Origin: Lepas anatifera
Lineage: Eukaryota; Arthropoda; Thecostraca; Lepadidae
NCBI GenBank assembly: GCA_034440635.1
Contig: JAOTON010000470.1
Coordinates: 62,001-126,000, forward strand
Direction of reading: 5' to 3'
DNA: 64,000 nt
The first letter of the stretch is position 1; each line of letters opens with the position of its first letter. The position numbers and the translations under genes are program-made. Below, piece by piece: positions 1 through 11,424 of the stretch. The notes beneath the pieces were generated by a model that did not search any database, had not been told where the DNA came from, and was given only the letters and a program-made list of their open reading frames with translations.

Positions 1-687
1 GTGCTCTAGCTTAATTAGGTCAACAGTTATGGTTAAGATGCTGTTTTTGATGCCTGGTGACCTGAGATGACCTCAGATATGTCAAAGGGGAAATATTACC
101 CCTGGAATCCGTGAAAAGGCTGATAAGAATACCTTTCTGAGAAATTTGATAATTTGCAATCATTTTTGTGACTTTTGAACCAAAAGACAGCTTTCCTATG
201 TCTTTTATGGGAGAGTTTTCCTCGTGGCAGGGGCGTAGCCAAGGGGGGCGGCAGGGATAGCCGCTCCCCCTCCTAAGGGCCCGAATGGCCCTCCTGAGTA
301 CACGATTTTGTAACAAGCAGGGCACTTTTTACCCATCAAGGCCCTTTTGGCGCTGTCGCATGGGCCCTTTTCGGGGCGCCGCCCCCCCTGAGCGAAATCC
401 TGGCTACGCCCCTGCCTCGTGGCCTGACCTTAGGACACCAAGTTGAAAAATCCCGGATATAGATTTGTTAGATCCTGGAGGGGCCATCAAGTGAAGAAAA
501 TTTCAAATCAATTGGCCAAGAAATGTAGCTATGCTAGAGGTTAGAAGTTGAAGCGAGGTGAACTTGTTTGACCTCGCCTGGTGATCTGACTTAGTGTGGC
601 CCGGGATAAACAATTTTAAGGATAGTGGGAAAATGATCGGATGAAAAAAACTTTGGGGGGCCATCGATGCCCCCCGTGTGGCGAGGG
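1..687. mobile_element. TTAA-type element, family 2, right part
   Basis: The stretch matches the right half of the full copy at 41127-42150: the same order of AGGTCA-rich blocks, and the same terminal palindrome centred on ATCGAT (near 659-674) followed by GCGAGGG. The flanking TTAA has decayed to TTAG (688-691). The left part lies outside the window. A hAT-type MITE sits inside it at 228-414. No coding capacity is seen. Confidence 0.7.
228..414. mobile_element. hAT-type MITE with 8-bp target duplication
   Basis: A 187-bp element begins CAGGGGCGTAGCC and ends GGCTACGCCCCTG, an almost perfect terminal inverted repeat. It is bounded by the identical octamer CCTCGTGG at 220-227 and 415-422. CAG...CTG termini plus an 8-bp duplication are the signature of hAT transposons. 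The inside is GC-rich and non-coding. It is inserted in the family-2 TTAA element. A second copy of the same family is at 61836-63125. Confidence 0.9.
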
Positions 688-792
688 TTAGGGATCCACA
701 TTCTTTCGATTCCAGCAAGGCGGAAAAATAATCCAGTTGCAAGCTGGTCTCCGTGAATAGGATTGGTCACCATGACAACGTCGGATTGTTAA

Positions 793-1709
793 TTCCCGCC
801 AGAGTGGGGGTGGGCTGTGTTTGAAAACCATTGGGTTGGTCCAGGGGCACGAAAAACGATGACGCGAAGCGCTGCCGTACTTAGCACACCTTATCCATGA
901 TCGATTCTGCAATCTTCCCAAAAATTTTAAGGTTGGGACATCTCAGGTCAGGTTACCAGTGCATGTCAAGTGACCTCACCTCCAAAAAAATTTTAAGTTG
1001 GCATAAGTAAGAAAAGAGCGAATCTATCGAATTGAAGCCCATACCACATAATGGGCCTGCCGCGTACTACAATAAATTTCGGAATGTTTCATGTCGTAGA
1101 CCTGGGGGCAGGTACGGATAGTGACCTTTCCATTGAAAATGCATGGGGAAAACGGAAATTGGCCGAAAATCTTAATTAATTTTGTAGATACCGCGTGTAA
1201 TACCTTCGTATTCTTTGGAACATAGTATCCTAGGCCCCTTTATAGGTTCATGCTGCAAGTTTGAACCTGTGACCTTAGAAGTCATCTGGGGCTATCCACT
1301 GCAGGTTTTGCAGACTTGAGTTAAAGGGAATGTGGCACCTTCACAACGTGATTTTAACTGAGATAGCCAAGTTGTAAAGCAGGTCCCAGGTACTCCATAA
1401 TTTCATTTGTCTTGCCGGAACTCGATATTTCCTGTAAGAAAAAAGCTAAAACCTACCTGACACCAGCCCCCTCAGCCCCCCCGTTGCCGGCGGCCATTGT
1501 TGTGAGCTACTGGTGTGACGACATATGCTGACGTCACGATGAGCATCAGCCAATCGAAGCCCTTGAAGCGTTTCAAGTATGGTAGTGGTTGCCAGATCGT
1601 GACATCATCCACACTCTGATATTTATTTCTTTTTCTAGAGGAGTATTTTTAAAAACCAAATATTGAGCTTAGGTGAGCGAAGGTGGCTCGCAGGCTCACT
1701 GGGGCGTGG
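793..1709. mobile_element. TTAA-type element, diverged copy
   Basis: It starts after TTAA (789-792) with TTCCCGCC and ends before CTAA (1710-1713). The body at 840-1310 has the AGGTCA blocks and the small GC hairpin near 855-875 seen in the other families. The right end carries two related motifs about 27 bp apart around a GGTGGCTCG spacer, the superfamily's double end. The 1439-1680 part also occurs elsewhere and may be a separate insertion, so the boundaries are approximate. Confidence 0.5.
1439..1680. repeat. Dispersed repeat, copy 1 of 2
   Basis: This segment is clearly similar to 10116-10375: both start with AAAAGCTAAAA, share the block TGTGACGACATA followed by TGACGTCA, and end near AATATTGAGCTTA. 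No open frame is shared. The family is not recognised. Confidence 0.65.
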
Positions 1710-1713
1710 GCTA

Positions 1714-3242
1714 ACGCTTGGTCAGCTGTGAGTCAGGTGTGGTTGGTGTTGCCGGTCGAAACAGCCGCACTTTTACTTAAGCTCCCATTTAATTTCATCA
1801 ATAAGGATACCCAAAACAAGGAATGGCAAATCGGGACCAAGACAACTACAGGAGACGAAGGCCTAATGCTACGCATAGGAGCAGCGGAAAGTCTTGGTTC
1901 AAGGGGCCATGACATTTTTACCCCATTTCTTTCCAGTCAACGCCAGAGGTTTAATGTTAAAATTTATTATTTAAGGAGGAACACCGTGCCCAGGTGCCCC
2001 ACGAGTTCCGCCCCCAGTGGATAGGTAACTGTATATCAACACAGGGCTTCATATGCAGAACACAGAAGTCCGATTGCAGTGATATAGCTACGCAATGCTC
2101 TCGCAATATTGTGTTGAACTTATTTCCTTTTCTGAATATTTTTTCTTTTTAACTTTTCCCTATTTTCGGAACATAACTTTGTGGGAATAAATGGCATGCC
2201 AGCCCACCGATGTTCATAGGTAGGTGGCTGGGCTCCGAGCCTAAAAGCCGGCCTACTTCCACCGCCACTGCTTGTGGGGGGGGCAAAAAACTCACGTGAG
2301 CCATCCAACGCCCATACCAAAGAATGTAAGACCCACTAAAAATCTGGCACTTCCGCGAACGTTTCAACACGCACAATTTTTACATTGTTATCTGTTGACA
2401 ATTGTCGTATAGGGGAATGCAGTGACAGATAAAAGGGGGGACTAGAGGGGCGCAAGACACATCCCTGAAATATCATAGTACCTAGAGTAAAGCAAGCAGT
2501 AGACTGTCCGAGATAGGGGAAGGCGCTAGTCCCCAGCCACACCCCCCGCCCACAAATGGCTGTATATACAAATATTGCTGATACTGTTATATTTTTTCTC
2601 TTTTTCTATTGCCGTGATTTTAAGGTGTCATTTCATGTCGTTAAGCGAGCTTCGTCATTAATGAGCCGCGGTTATTTTTGCACAACCCTTAGAACTAATG
2701 GTGACACAGACACAGAATAACGAATGTATTTGGGAATATTTCAAAGGGATATGCTAAAATGTATCAGGAGGATTGAATAACTTTCCAGGTACAGGATACA
2801 AAAACGCATGAGGACTACATTCAATTTAGTCATAGCCTAGGGCTCATTTCGCTGTAGTTATAGTTGGGATGCAACGTGGGTGTCATATGGGCGCAAAAGG
2901 ACCACACTGTGCGCCTCTAGAACGCAAATAACTACAGATGAAACAATAATTTGATTCATGGACTCATCATCCGAATTTAAACAGAGCGGGACTAATCAAT
3001 ACGATGATAAACAGTTCTTAGAAATTTTAGAAGCGAATAGCCTTAGCAAGCTGAGGGTATATCGAAACACTCCCCTGCTCACTGCACATTGAAATATACG
3101 GTGATTAGATTTCGTTTGAAGCTTCTGCAACCCCTTACTCTAAGTAGACATTTCCTCTTAAATAATTGAACAAAATTCCTCTTCAGGTTATGCCTTCAAA
3201 AAGTCAAATGATAAAAATAAATATCAACAATGTCAATGAATG
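1714..3242. other. Intronic or intergenic stretch, nothing recognised
   Basis: Short open frames only, with no splice-flanked homology to any protein family I can see. The left part is GC-mixed and the right part AT-rich. No terminal repeats could be assigned. Confidence 0.5.
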
Positions 3243-3900
3243 TTCACACGTGCATTGACGGGGGGCGGGCACACGGCCCCTCGGGTTTTTTGGAAATAGC
3301 ATACAAACGGCGACGCTTAGCACCACCGTACTTGGCACACCTTTTTCTGATCATTTTTACACTTTTTTCAAATTCTAATGTTAGTTCAACTCAGGTCAGG
3401 TTACCAGTACAGGGCAAGTGACCTGACCTCAAAAGAAGTTTACGATAGCATAAGTCAGAACAGGGTGAACTAATTCGGTTGAAACCCATATCACATAATG
3501 GGCCCACCAAATTCTTTAATATGTGTCCCGGTATTTTTTGTATCGATGGCCTAAGGTCAAATACGAGCCATGACCTATCCATTGGAAATACATAGGAAAA
3601 ATAGTTTTAACTGAATGATTTAGTAATGTATAGTGACAAGGCGTTTATTTTACCTGAACTAGATTTTTCTTTCTTTGGAGTTCTAGCGATATTCATTTTG
3701 ACCTAATTTGTCCTTGAACTGACCTCAGGCCAGGTCAAATGACATATTTGACCTGAATAATGAATCCGATCTCATCACTAATTATAACGAAATTTAAGAA
3801 AACTGGTCATCTCCATGGCACTATCGTCTCCTCGCCAAGCGTAAACATAATATTGGGATTTAGGGCAACTCTTAAAATTGATTAACTTATACTCTCCAGG
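3243..3900. mobile_element. TTAA-type element, family 1, truncated copy
   Basis: It begins with CACGTGCATTGACGGGG, the family-1 terminal motif; the flanking TTAA is lost. The CGGGTTTTTTGGA segment, the GC hairpin near 3309-3326 and the AGGTCA-rich body follow as in 8524-9088. The right half is missing. Confidence 0.65.
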
Positions 3901-3916
3901 CCGGAACCACGGGGTA

Positions 3917-5554
3917 GGGGAAAGTGGGGGTCACGGACACCGTAACGATAGTGTGAGTTTTCGATGACTCAATGAGCTTGTTTCATTCCTATTTTGACTG
4001 TAGAGATACTTCAGACATTTATCTACCACTGTCCAAGCAGCTATGTGTCTGTAATTATCAGATTAAAATTTGTGTAAAGTTTAGAAAAAAGTTACAAAAT
4101 TCCATTTCGCCCCACCTAATGGGGTAACATGGTCACCCCATGGAGAAAATGGACAAGATGAACAAAGTGATCGAAACAGGCCTTGAAGATTTCCATTTGC
4201 ATCCGCCCACTAGGCGACTGTCGTCCGCCGCGGGAAGGGGACACTTTCTTACTTTTGCCGTAAAAGGGTCAAAGGAGGTCATGCCTTTTCTTATTTTTTT
4301 TTAATGAAGGAGGATCAAAGTATCAAGGGCTGTCGTGGAACTGTGCATAGGCTGATCCAGGACCACCGATCAGGGGGCGGGGCACCTCGCCGGGGGCGCC
4401 ATCCGGATCAGGGGCGGGCGCGCTCCCAGGGGGCAGCGGGCCCGCCCCCCCAAAGTTTTGGCTCCAAAGTACCGCCCCATCCATGTGGAGCACCGAAGGC
4501 GCCCATCGAGGGGAAGGATCAGCCTTCATCTGCCTTTTAAAGGCAGTGCTACACCGACTGCCGCCCCTGCACCCAACATGCCGCCCCCACACTGACTGCT
4601 GCCCCTGCACCCAACATGCCGCCCCCACACTGACTTTGCTGCCCCTGCACCCAACACGCCGCCCCCTAAGAAAAATTACACTAGGTGCGTGGAGCAAAAA
4701 AAATGGCCGCTCTCACCCCCCCAAGGATGCGAAAATTCACCGTCCTTTGGGTGAGCAAGTGCGCCCCCTGAGGTAAATGCCGCCCCTCTCGTCAGCCGCC
4801 CCCCAAATAAGAATCCTGGGTGTTCGCCTGCCAGGGGTGCCACTTTTGGTACAAATCCTATTAGGTGGGCGCCAAATCCTCTCGCAGGGCTAAGAATGCT
4901 CCTGAGGGGAGGGGTTGAAAGCGAAAATTTAGGGGTCCCGTCAATCTCTCAGGGTGTGCACCGTGGCCATTTCAGGAGGCGCTGAGGGTCGAGGGGTACA
5001 CCTGCCCCTGGGTGACCCACAAATTTAATTATATGTTCTCCAACATTTCGGGCCCTTTGTCCCCACCCCCCAAACCATCGGCCTTTATTTGTTCTAGCTT
5101 ATATTATATAAAATTAAATATACTCTTGTGCGGGGTAATATGGACACCATGTCCATCTCGCCCTACGCGTGGTGTCCGTCTTAACCCAGTTTGCTCTTCC
5201 TAAACAAACTTGGATATGAATCGGACGCCATTGCGATTACACAGTCAGCGACTGCGGTGAACAAAATGTAACATCTTGAAGAGCCATATTACGTAATGCC
5301 AAAAAAGTACGTATAGAAACATCCATGCAAGGACCTTACGAATTCGATTGGGAAAAAACACATGAGTTGCAGTTTTTACTATTATGAAAATTGTATAAAA
5401 TCTAGATAGCTTACCGGACCCAACGTTGCTTTGCGACCGACGCGCGCTAAAAAGGAAGCGTATTACACGCTTTTCCCGGTCGTGGCACGGTCAGTTCGTC
5501 CCAAACAGGGGGTATCCGTCTTACTCACGGTGTCCATGACCCCCCACTTTCCCC
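3917..5554. mobile_element. 1.64-kb inverted-terminal element, copy A
   Basis: It starts GGGGAAAGTGGGGGTCACGG and ends with the inverse (GTCCATGACC, CCCCACTTTCCCC), each end next to TA. A second, similar element follows at 5711-7440. The middle is GC-rich and holds a roughly 38-bp tandem repeat (4556-4670). No transposase frame is present, so it is non-autonomous. The TA next to both ends could be a Tc1/mariner-style duplication, but copy B has only one TA, so the superfamily is not assigned. Confidence 0.7.
4556..4670 (+). repeat. Tandem repeat, about 38-bp unit x3
   Basis: Three consecutive units share the core CCCCTGCACCCAACAYGCCG followed by a C-run and ACACTGACT. The corresponding part of the neighbouring element (6360-6483) has the same repeat, so it belongs to the element and was present before or during duplication. 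Confidence 0.85.
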
Positions 5555-5710
5555 TAATACTTGACAATAGCTCATTACCAACGCTCCCAACATCATCAAA
5601 ACCATCCCTAACATCATCTCCAACATTAATTTTACCATCATCAGATATAAAAGAACTAAAATCAGGACGTGCACTGCGATCCGTGCTCGGCTCATTATTC
5701 ACAATAATTT
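5555..5710. other. Spacer between the two 1.7-kb elements
   Basis: It is open on the minus strand (FISDDGKINVGDDV and similar acidic residues), but the frame ends inside the transposon on one side and I recognise no domain. It may be unique host DNA between two insertions. Confidence 0.3.
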
Positions 5711-7440
5711 GGGGGAAAGTGGGGGGGGGTTACGTACACGGTAACGATGGTTCGAATTTTTGACGACTTCATGAGCTTGTTTCGTTCCTATTTTGGCTGT
5801 AGAGATACTTCAGACATTTATCTACCACTGTGCAAGCAGCTATGTGTCGGTAATTGTCATATCAAAATTGGCGTAAAGTTGAGAAAAAATATCAAAAGTT
5901 CATTTCGCCCCACATAATGGGGTAAAATGATCAACCCATGGGGAAAGATGGACAAGATGAACAAAGTGATCACACCAGGCCTTGAAGATTTCCATCTGCA
6001 TCCACCCACATGGCGACTGTCGTCCGCCGCGGGGAAGGAGCATTTTCTTACTTTTTCCGTCAAAGGGCCAAAGGGATCATATTTTTTTCTGAATTTTTAA
6101 TGACGGAGGACTAAAATATCAAGGGCTGTCAAGGAACTGTGCATAGGTTAATCCAAGATGGCCGATCAGGGGGCGGGGCACCTTCCCGGGGGAGGGGGTG
6201 GTGCCAATCGGACCAGGGGGCAGATGCGCACCCAGGGTGGCAGCGGGCCCGGGCCCCCAAACGCTTTGGCTCCAAAGTGCCGCCCCCATCCATGTGGGGC
6301 GCCGAAGGCGCCCATGGAGGGTAAGGATAGTCCTTCACCTGACTTTTAGAGGCTGTGCTACACTGACTGCCGCCCCTGCACCCAACATGCCGCCCCCTAC
6401 ACTGACTTTTCTGCCTCTGCACCCAACATGCCGCCCCCTACACTGACTTTTCTGCCCCTGCACCCAACACGCCGCCCCCTAAACAAATTTACACTAGGTG
6501 TGTGGAGAAAAAAACCGCTCTCACCCCCCCCACCAGGATAAGAAAATTGGCCGCCCTTTGGGTGAACAAGTGCGCCCCCTGAAGCAAAATTCCGCCCCCT
6601 CCACTGGCCTGCTGCCCCTCTCGTCAGCCGGGCCCCTCCCCCAAATAAAAATCCTGGGTGCGCGCCTGCCAGGGTTGCCTTTTTAACGTAAAACCTATCA
6701 TAAGGGCGCCAAATCCTCTCGCTGGGCTAAAAGCGCTACTCTCCGATACTGAGGGAAGGGGTTGGAAGCGACACTTTAGGGGCCATCAATCTCTCAGGGG
6801 GGCACCGCGACCATTTCAGGGGGCGCTGAGGGTCGAGGGATACACCGCCCCTGGATGACCCCCAAATGTGATTATGTCTTCTCCAGCATTGCGGGCCCTG
6901 TGCCCCCCCTCCCCCATCATCAGCCGAATCTGCCTCAGCTCAGGTGTATCGGTGGACCCCCAAACCCTTGATATATTTATTTATTTAAGCTTATATTACA
7001 TAAAATTAAATATACTCTTGTGCGAGGTAACATGGACACCCTCTTGACCCACGCGCGGTGTCCGAAGTACCCAAAGTTGCTCTTCCTAAACAAACTGGGA
7101 CATTAATCGGACGCCATTGTGATTACACAGTCAGCGACTGCGGTGAACAAAATGTAACCTCTTGAAGAGCCATATTACGTAATACCAATAAAGTATCTAT
7201 AGAAACATCCATGCAATGACCCTACGAATTCGATTGTGAAAAGAACACATGAGTTGCAGTTTTTACTATCATGAAAATTTTACAAAACCTAGAGAGCTTA
7301 CCGGATCCAACGTTTCTTTGGGACCAACGCGCGCTAAAAGGAAGCGTAGTACACGCTTTTCCTGGTCGTGGCGCTGTCAGTTCGTCCCAAACAGGTGATG
7401 TCTGTCTTACCCACGGTGTCCGTGACCCCCTACTTTCCCC
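5711..7440. mobile_element. 1.73-kb inverted-terminal element, copy B
   Basis: It matches copy A (3917-5554) along its length, starting GGGGGAAAGTGGGGG and ending CCTACTTTCCCC before TA. The block GGGGTAAAATG, the three-unit tandem repeat (6360-6483) and the right-hand GGACACC block are all retained. The copies differ by scattered substitutions and indels, so they are not recent. Same orientation as copy A. Confidence 0.7.
6360..6483 (+). repeat. Tandem repeat, about 38-bp unit x3
   Basis: Counterpart of 4556-4670 in copy B. Three units contain CTGCACCCAACATGCCG and ACACTGACTTTTCTGCC. Confidence 0.85.
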
Positions 7441-7442
7441 TA

Positions 7443-8519
7443 CCTGCCTTGACGGTATGTTTACTAAATCCCCAAGTCCCCTTTCTCAAGGCGCCTCACA
7501 TACTTGATGGCATAATGACGATTCAGCATTGCTGCTCGAAAGACATGGTGGACATTTATGGATAAGGCCAGGTGTTAGCTATAACCCACAATTCCGTCGA
7601 AACAACATAAACGAATATTTTTTGAAACGTGAAACAGTCGATCCCCGTTTAAAATTTGGCGTAGAAATTTTCAAATGTGCTAAAAAGAAACACTTAGGCT
7701 TAGTTCTATCCAAATATTTGATTTTCCTCGACCATATCAAAGGGTCAACAGGTGGACAGGTCAACCGACAACTTAGTGGCCCCAGAAGAGGTTGAGTTTG
7801 TAAAACATTTTTCTAGAAGACCCTGAGTGCAATCACAGGCTTGCTGATTGTAGTGGAGGATCTATGTTAGGACAAAATGGGGAACTGCCCTTCCCCCTAA
7901 ACTGAACATGGGTGGGCTGTAAATTTATGTAAAGATTCAGATACATTAATTGACATGCAAAGACATTACAGAAATAACGTTAAGTTTGGTGAAAAACCGC
8001 GGTGGGCGTAAGTCTTGGCGGCGCTCTCACGATGATTTTAATAAACCCATGTATTCATTCACACACGTTCAAAGGAAACAAATCAACTAACCAAACATCT
8101 AAAGCATGCGTTCAATACAAAATAGTTTAGGACCAGCCGATTTCATGGAGCTCCTCCGATGGCGACAGCCATGGGCAGAAGCCTGCCGGACGCGCCCACC
8201 AACAGGCCGGCATACGCGACCGTGCCAGCCGGCGTCCTGTTACCGCTCCGCAAATCTCAAGATGATCGTCTTGTTTTGCTAAGAAGGTTATGGAGTACTT
8301 TGGGTATGGAGCACTACTGCTCGTGTGAGCCGGTGAGATAAGCTTCCTGAGTGGCGAGAATGTTAATTAACGTTTTACTTTTATGCTCGACGTCTCAGTA
8401 CTGGCATCTGATAGTAGTCAAGGCTGAGACAGGCAGCTAGGTTTATCTCCATACTTCTTAGACACGCAAATGGCCGCATTCAGACGCTTTCCCAACCCAA
8501 CATACAGTCTGTGCTCGCT
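7443..8519. other. Unassigned stretch
   Basis: A plus-strand frame at 7529-7795 (88 codons) and a GC-rich patch at 8159-8340 are open, but neither resembles a protein family I know, and neither shows convincing splice signals in frame with convertase 2. No repeat termini were found. Confidence 0.4.
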
Positions 8520-8523
8520 TTAA

Positions 8524-10093
8524 CACGCGCATTGACGGGAAAGAGGGGGTTGGGTACCCGCCCCTTCGGGTTTTTTGGAGATAACATAAAAACGGCACGC
8601 GCCGCCGTACGTGATATACCTTTTTCTGATCATTTTTCCAACTTTTGTCAAAACTTTAAGGTTAGGTCACTCTGGTCAGGTCACCAGTACAGGTCAAGTG
8701 ACCTGACCTAAAAAAGTGTAAGATAACATTTTTCAGAACAGGTTGAACTTATCCTATTGAAACTCGTACCACATAAAGAGCCCACCGAGCTGTCTAAATA
8801 TGTTCCGGTATTTTTTATATCGATGACCTAATGTCAGGTACGAGGCTTGATCTCTTCCTTGGAAATACATGGAAAAAGTGGTTTTAATTAAAAAAAACTT
8901 GGTCATAGTGATAGAGTGTTTATTTTAGCTTCAGTAGATTGGCATTGTCTTTGCGGTTCTAAAGATATGCATTTTTTACCTAATTTGACATTAGCTTGAT
9001 CTCAGGTCAGATCCAATGACATATTGGACTTGATTTGACCTAGCAAGGTCATGTTATATATTATTGGATTCGATTTGCTGCGAGGATTTTAACACGCGCA
9101 TTGACTGGGGGTGAGTACCCCCTCGGTTTTTTCGGAGATAGGAGAAAAACGGCGGCGCGTAGCGCCGCCGTACTTGGCATAGCCTTTCCCTCATCATTTT
9201 TCCAACTTCTATGAAAATTTTAAGGTTAGGTCATTCAAGGTCAGGTCACCAGCACAGGTCAAGTGACCCGACCCCAAAAAAAAGTTTAACATAGCATAAG
9301 TCGGAGCAGGGTGAACTTATCCGATTGAAACTCATCACATAATGGTTCCACCGAGTTCTCTAAAATATGTTCCGGTATTTTTGATATCGATAACCTAAAG
9401 TCAGGTACGAGGCATGACCTCTCCATTGGAAATACATGGGAAAAATGGTTTTTACGAAATAACTCAGTAACAGATGGTGATAGAGCATTTAATTTAGCTG
9501 CATTAGACTCGCCTGGGCTTTGCGGTTCTAATGATATGCATTTTATATAATTTGACCCTGACCTGACCTCAGGTCAGGTCAAATCCTTGATTTGACCTAG
9601 GAAGGTCAAATTATATATCATTCGATTCTGCTTGCTGAGGGAATTCATACAGTTCAATTCGTTTTGCTCTATCTTTACTTATTCAGAAATAATGGCCGAA
9701 AAACTGAATTTACATGTTATCCATATGACGGCATGTTTTGACCTCTCGTGACCTTAAATGTGACCTGACAAAAAATGGTTCAAATGTTTTCGATGGAGAA
9801 GTGAATGGGCAACCCAACGCCGTTAACCGTTTTTCGCTACCTACCGTGGTTCTCGAGATCTTAGGGGGGCGGGTACCCGCCCCCCCCATCAATGCGAAGG
9901 TGGCTCAGACCCCCGTCAATGCACGTGTTAATGGTTCAAATTTGTTATCTATCTTTACCTACTTGTTCAGATGTCATGGCCGAAAACCTTCATTTACATG
10001 TTATCCCTAAGACGGCATGTTTTGACCTCTAGCAGCCTTAGATATGACCTGAAAAATTAGTGCAAATATTTTCGATAGAGAGGTGGATGAGAA
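8524..10093. mobile_element. TTAA-type element, family 1, host copy of a self-insertion
   Basis: TTAA (8520-8523) is followed by the family-1 terminus CACGCGCATTGACGGG and the family body to 9088. The body resumes at 9932 (CTATCTTTACCT, ATGGCCGAAAA) and fades out near 10093, where the far end is lost. Between the halves sits a complete younger copy of the same family. Confidence 0.8.
9093..9927. mobile_element. TTAA-type element, family 1, complete 835-bp copy
   Basis: It is flanked by TTAA at 9089-9092 and 9928-9931. The left end is CACGCGCATTGACTGGGG. The right end has two motif copies (ATCAATGCG and GTCAATGCA) exactly 27 bp apart. Inside are the GGCGGGTACCCGCC palindrome (near 9870-9884), the hairpin CGGCGGCGC/GCGCCGCCG (9150-9170) and many AGGTCA motifs. 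It is non-coding. The TTAA duplication and asymmetric ends resemble piggyBac-group transposons; mobilisation by such a transposase is an inference. Confidence 0.85.
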
Positions 10094-10115
10094 CTAAAGA
10101 AGAACTAATGAGAAC

Positions 10116-10375
10116 TAAAGAAAAAGCTAAAAACTACCTGAAATGTATCCCTCATGTATGTACCCTTAGCAGCAGACCACAGTTCTCATGGCTGTTGGTG
10201 TGACGACATATACTGACGTCACGGTGAGTATCAGCCAATCTTACCATTGAAGCGTATTGAATATATGGTAGTCGTTGCCAGATCATGACATCATCCACAG
10301 GCATATATTTATTTCTTTCCCTAGATGAGTATTTAAAGAATGGAAATATTGAGCTTATTGTACATTTTTTTCAGA
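10116..10375. repeat. Dispersed repeat, copy 2 of 2
   Basis: Similar to 1439-1680, sharing TGTGACGACATA, TGACGTCACGGTGAG and the ATTTATTTCTTTC segment. Unrecognised family. Confidence 0.65.
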
Positions 10376-10626
10376 GAAATCATGGACGCCTCCTTGATTT
10401 TTGGCTAAAAGTACCCCTAATTACAAAAAAAAATTACAGGATTCGACCAAGGTGCCACATTCCCTTTAAATATTCAAATTGTACTGCCCTAAATTCGTGT
10501 AAAAATGTAAGAAGGGGACGGCTGGTTAGCTCGCACATAACATTTGGCCCCTCTTAAAATGTTCCGTCGGGTACCTAATCAAGAGGCTGGATGTGGCCCT
10601 ACAATTTCAGAAAGCATGGCTACGCC

Positions 10627-10801
10627 AATGTTGTACTGGTGACCTGACCTGAGATGACCTAACCTTACAATTTTGACAAAAATTGTAAAATGATGAGAGA
10701 AAAGGTATGCCAGGTACGGCGGCGCTACGCGCCGCCGTTTTTTTCTTTTTGCGAAAAACCTGAGGGGGAGGGGCGGGTACCCACCCCCGTCAATGCGCGT
10801 G
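10627..10801. mobile_element. TTAA-type element, family 1, end fragment
   Basis: It holds the terminal 175 bp only: AGGTCA blocks, the hairpin CGGCGGCGC/GCGCCGCCG (10714-10737), a GGGCGGGTACCC half-palindrome and the terminus GTCAATGCGCGTG followed by TTAA (10802-10805). Confidence 0.75.
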
Positions 10802-11323
10802 TTAAAAAGAGTTAAGATACATTTTTTTAAGCATCTTTACTTTCAATGTATGGTCAATATCATGCTTATTGTCGTGGTGTCGATTGTCAAAGGCTATTGT
10901 GCGTTTTGTATATTTGCATTATGTATACGTAACATATACACCTCTCCTCAAAGGTTTTCACAGGAACTGAGGAAAACAAATGCAAACTAAAGCACACCTT
11001 GCTGCAACACTAAATCCCACTTTCAATTACCTTGGACTTGGAGCTTTCGAAAAAAATACGTCAACGACTGTCGTATGGCTTATCGTGACGCAGCGCAATT
11101 AGATCTTGTAAATCACTTGTCACGCGTACGCCTGCTTCTAATTTGTCATCAATCTTTCAAGCTGTCCAAGTGCCGGAAGGCCATAGATAATGTGACACCG
11201 CCCCGCCGGAGTACGCATCGCCATTACTATTTGGCAGAAGTGCTCTCAAATGTGTTCAACTGTTAGCTAGGTAAGTGAGTTTAATTTCTAATGTGAGTTC
11301 TCGTGGGACTTGTTTGCTTGCAG

Positions 11324-11424
11324 GCAACTACGGATCTGTATGGTCAGTGCACAAAAACACACTCCGGGACTTCGGCAGCAGCTCCGGAAGCTGCTGGCGT
11401 GTTCGCACTCGCTCTCGAAGCCAA
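11324..11424 (+). CDS. PC2 exon with catalytic serine
   Basis: After the acceptor TTTGCTTGCAG it reads ATTDLYGQC, then [21 protein letters not shown], and ends with two bases (AA) before GTAAGT. The missing base comes from 36261 and makes Asn. GTSAAAP fits the subtilase serine active-site pattern. I assume the first codon is in phase 0 because PC2 has a Val before ATTDLYG, which the preceding exon should end with; that exon was not found. Confidence 0.95.

Noticed and set aside
8159..8340. GC-rich patch as the missing upstream PC2 exon
   Set aside because: All three frames were read for the expected segment before ATTDLYG (SSTLASTFSNG, NPEAG); none is present.
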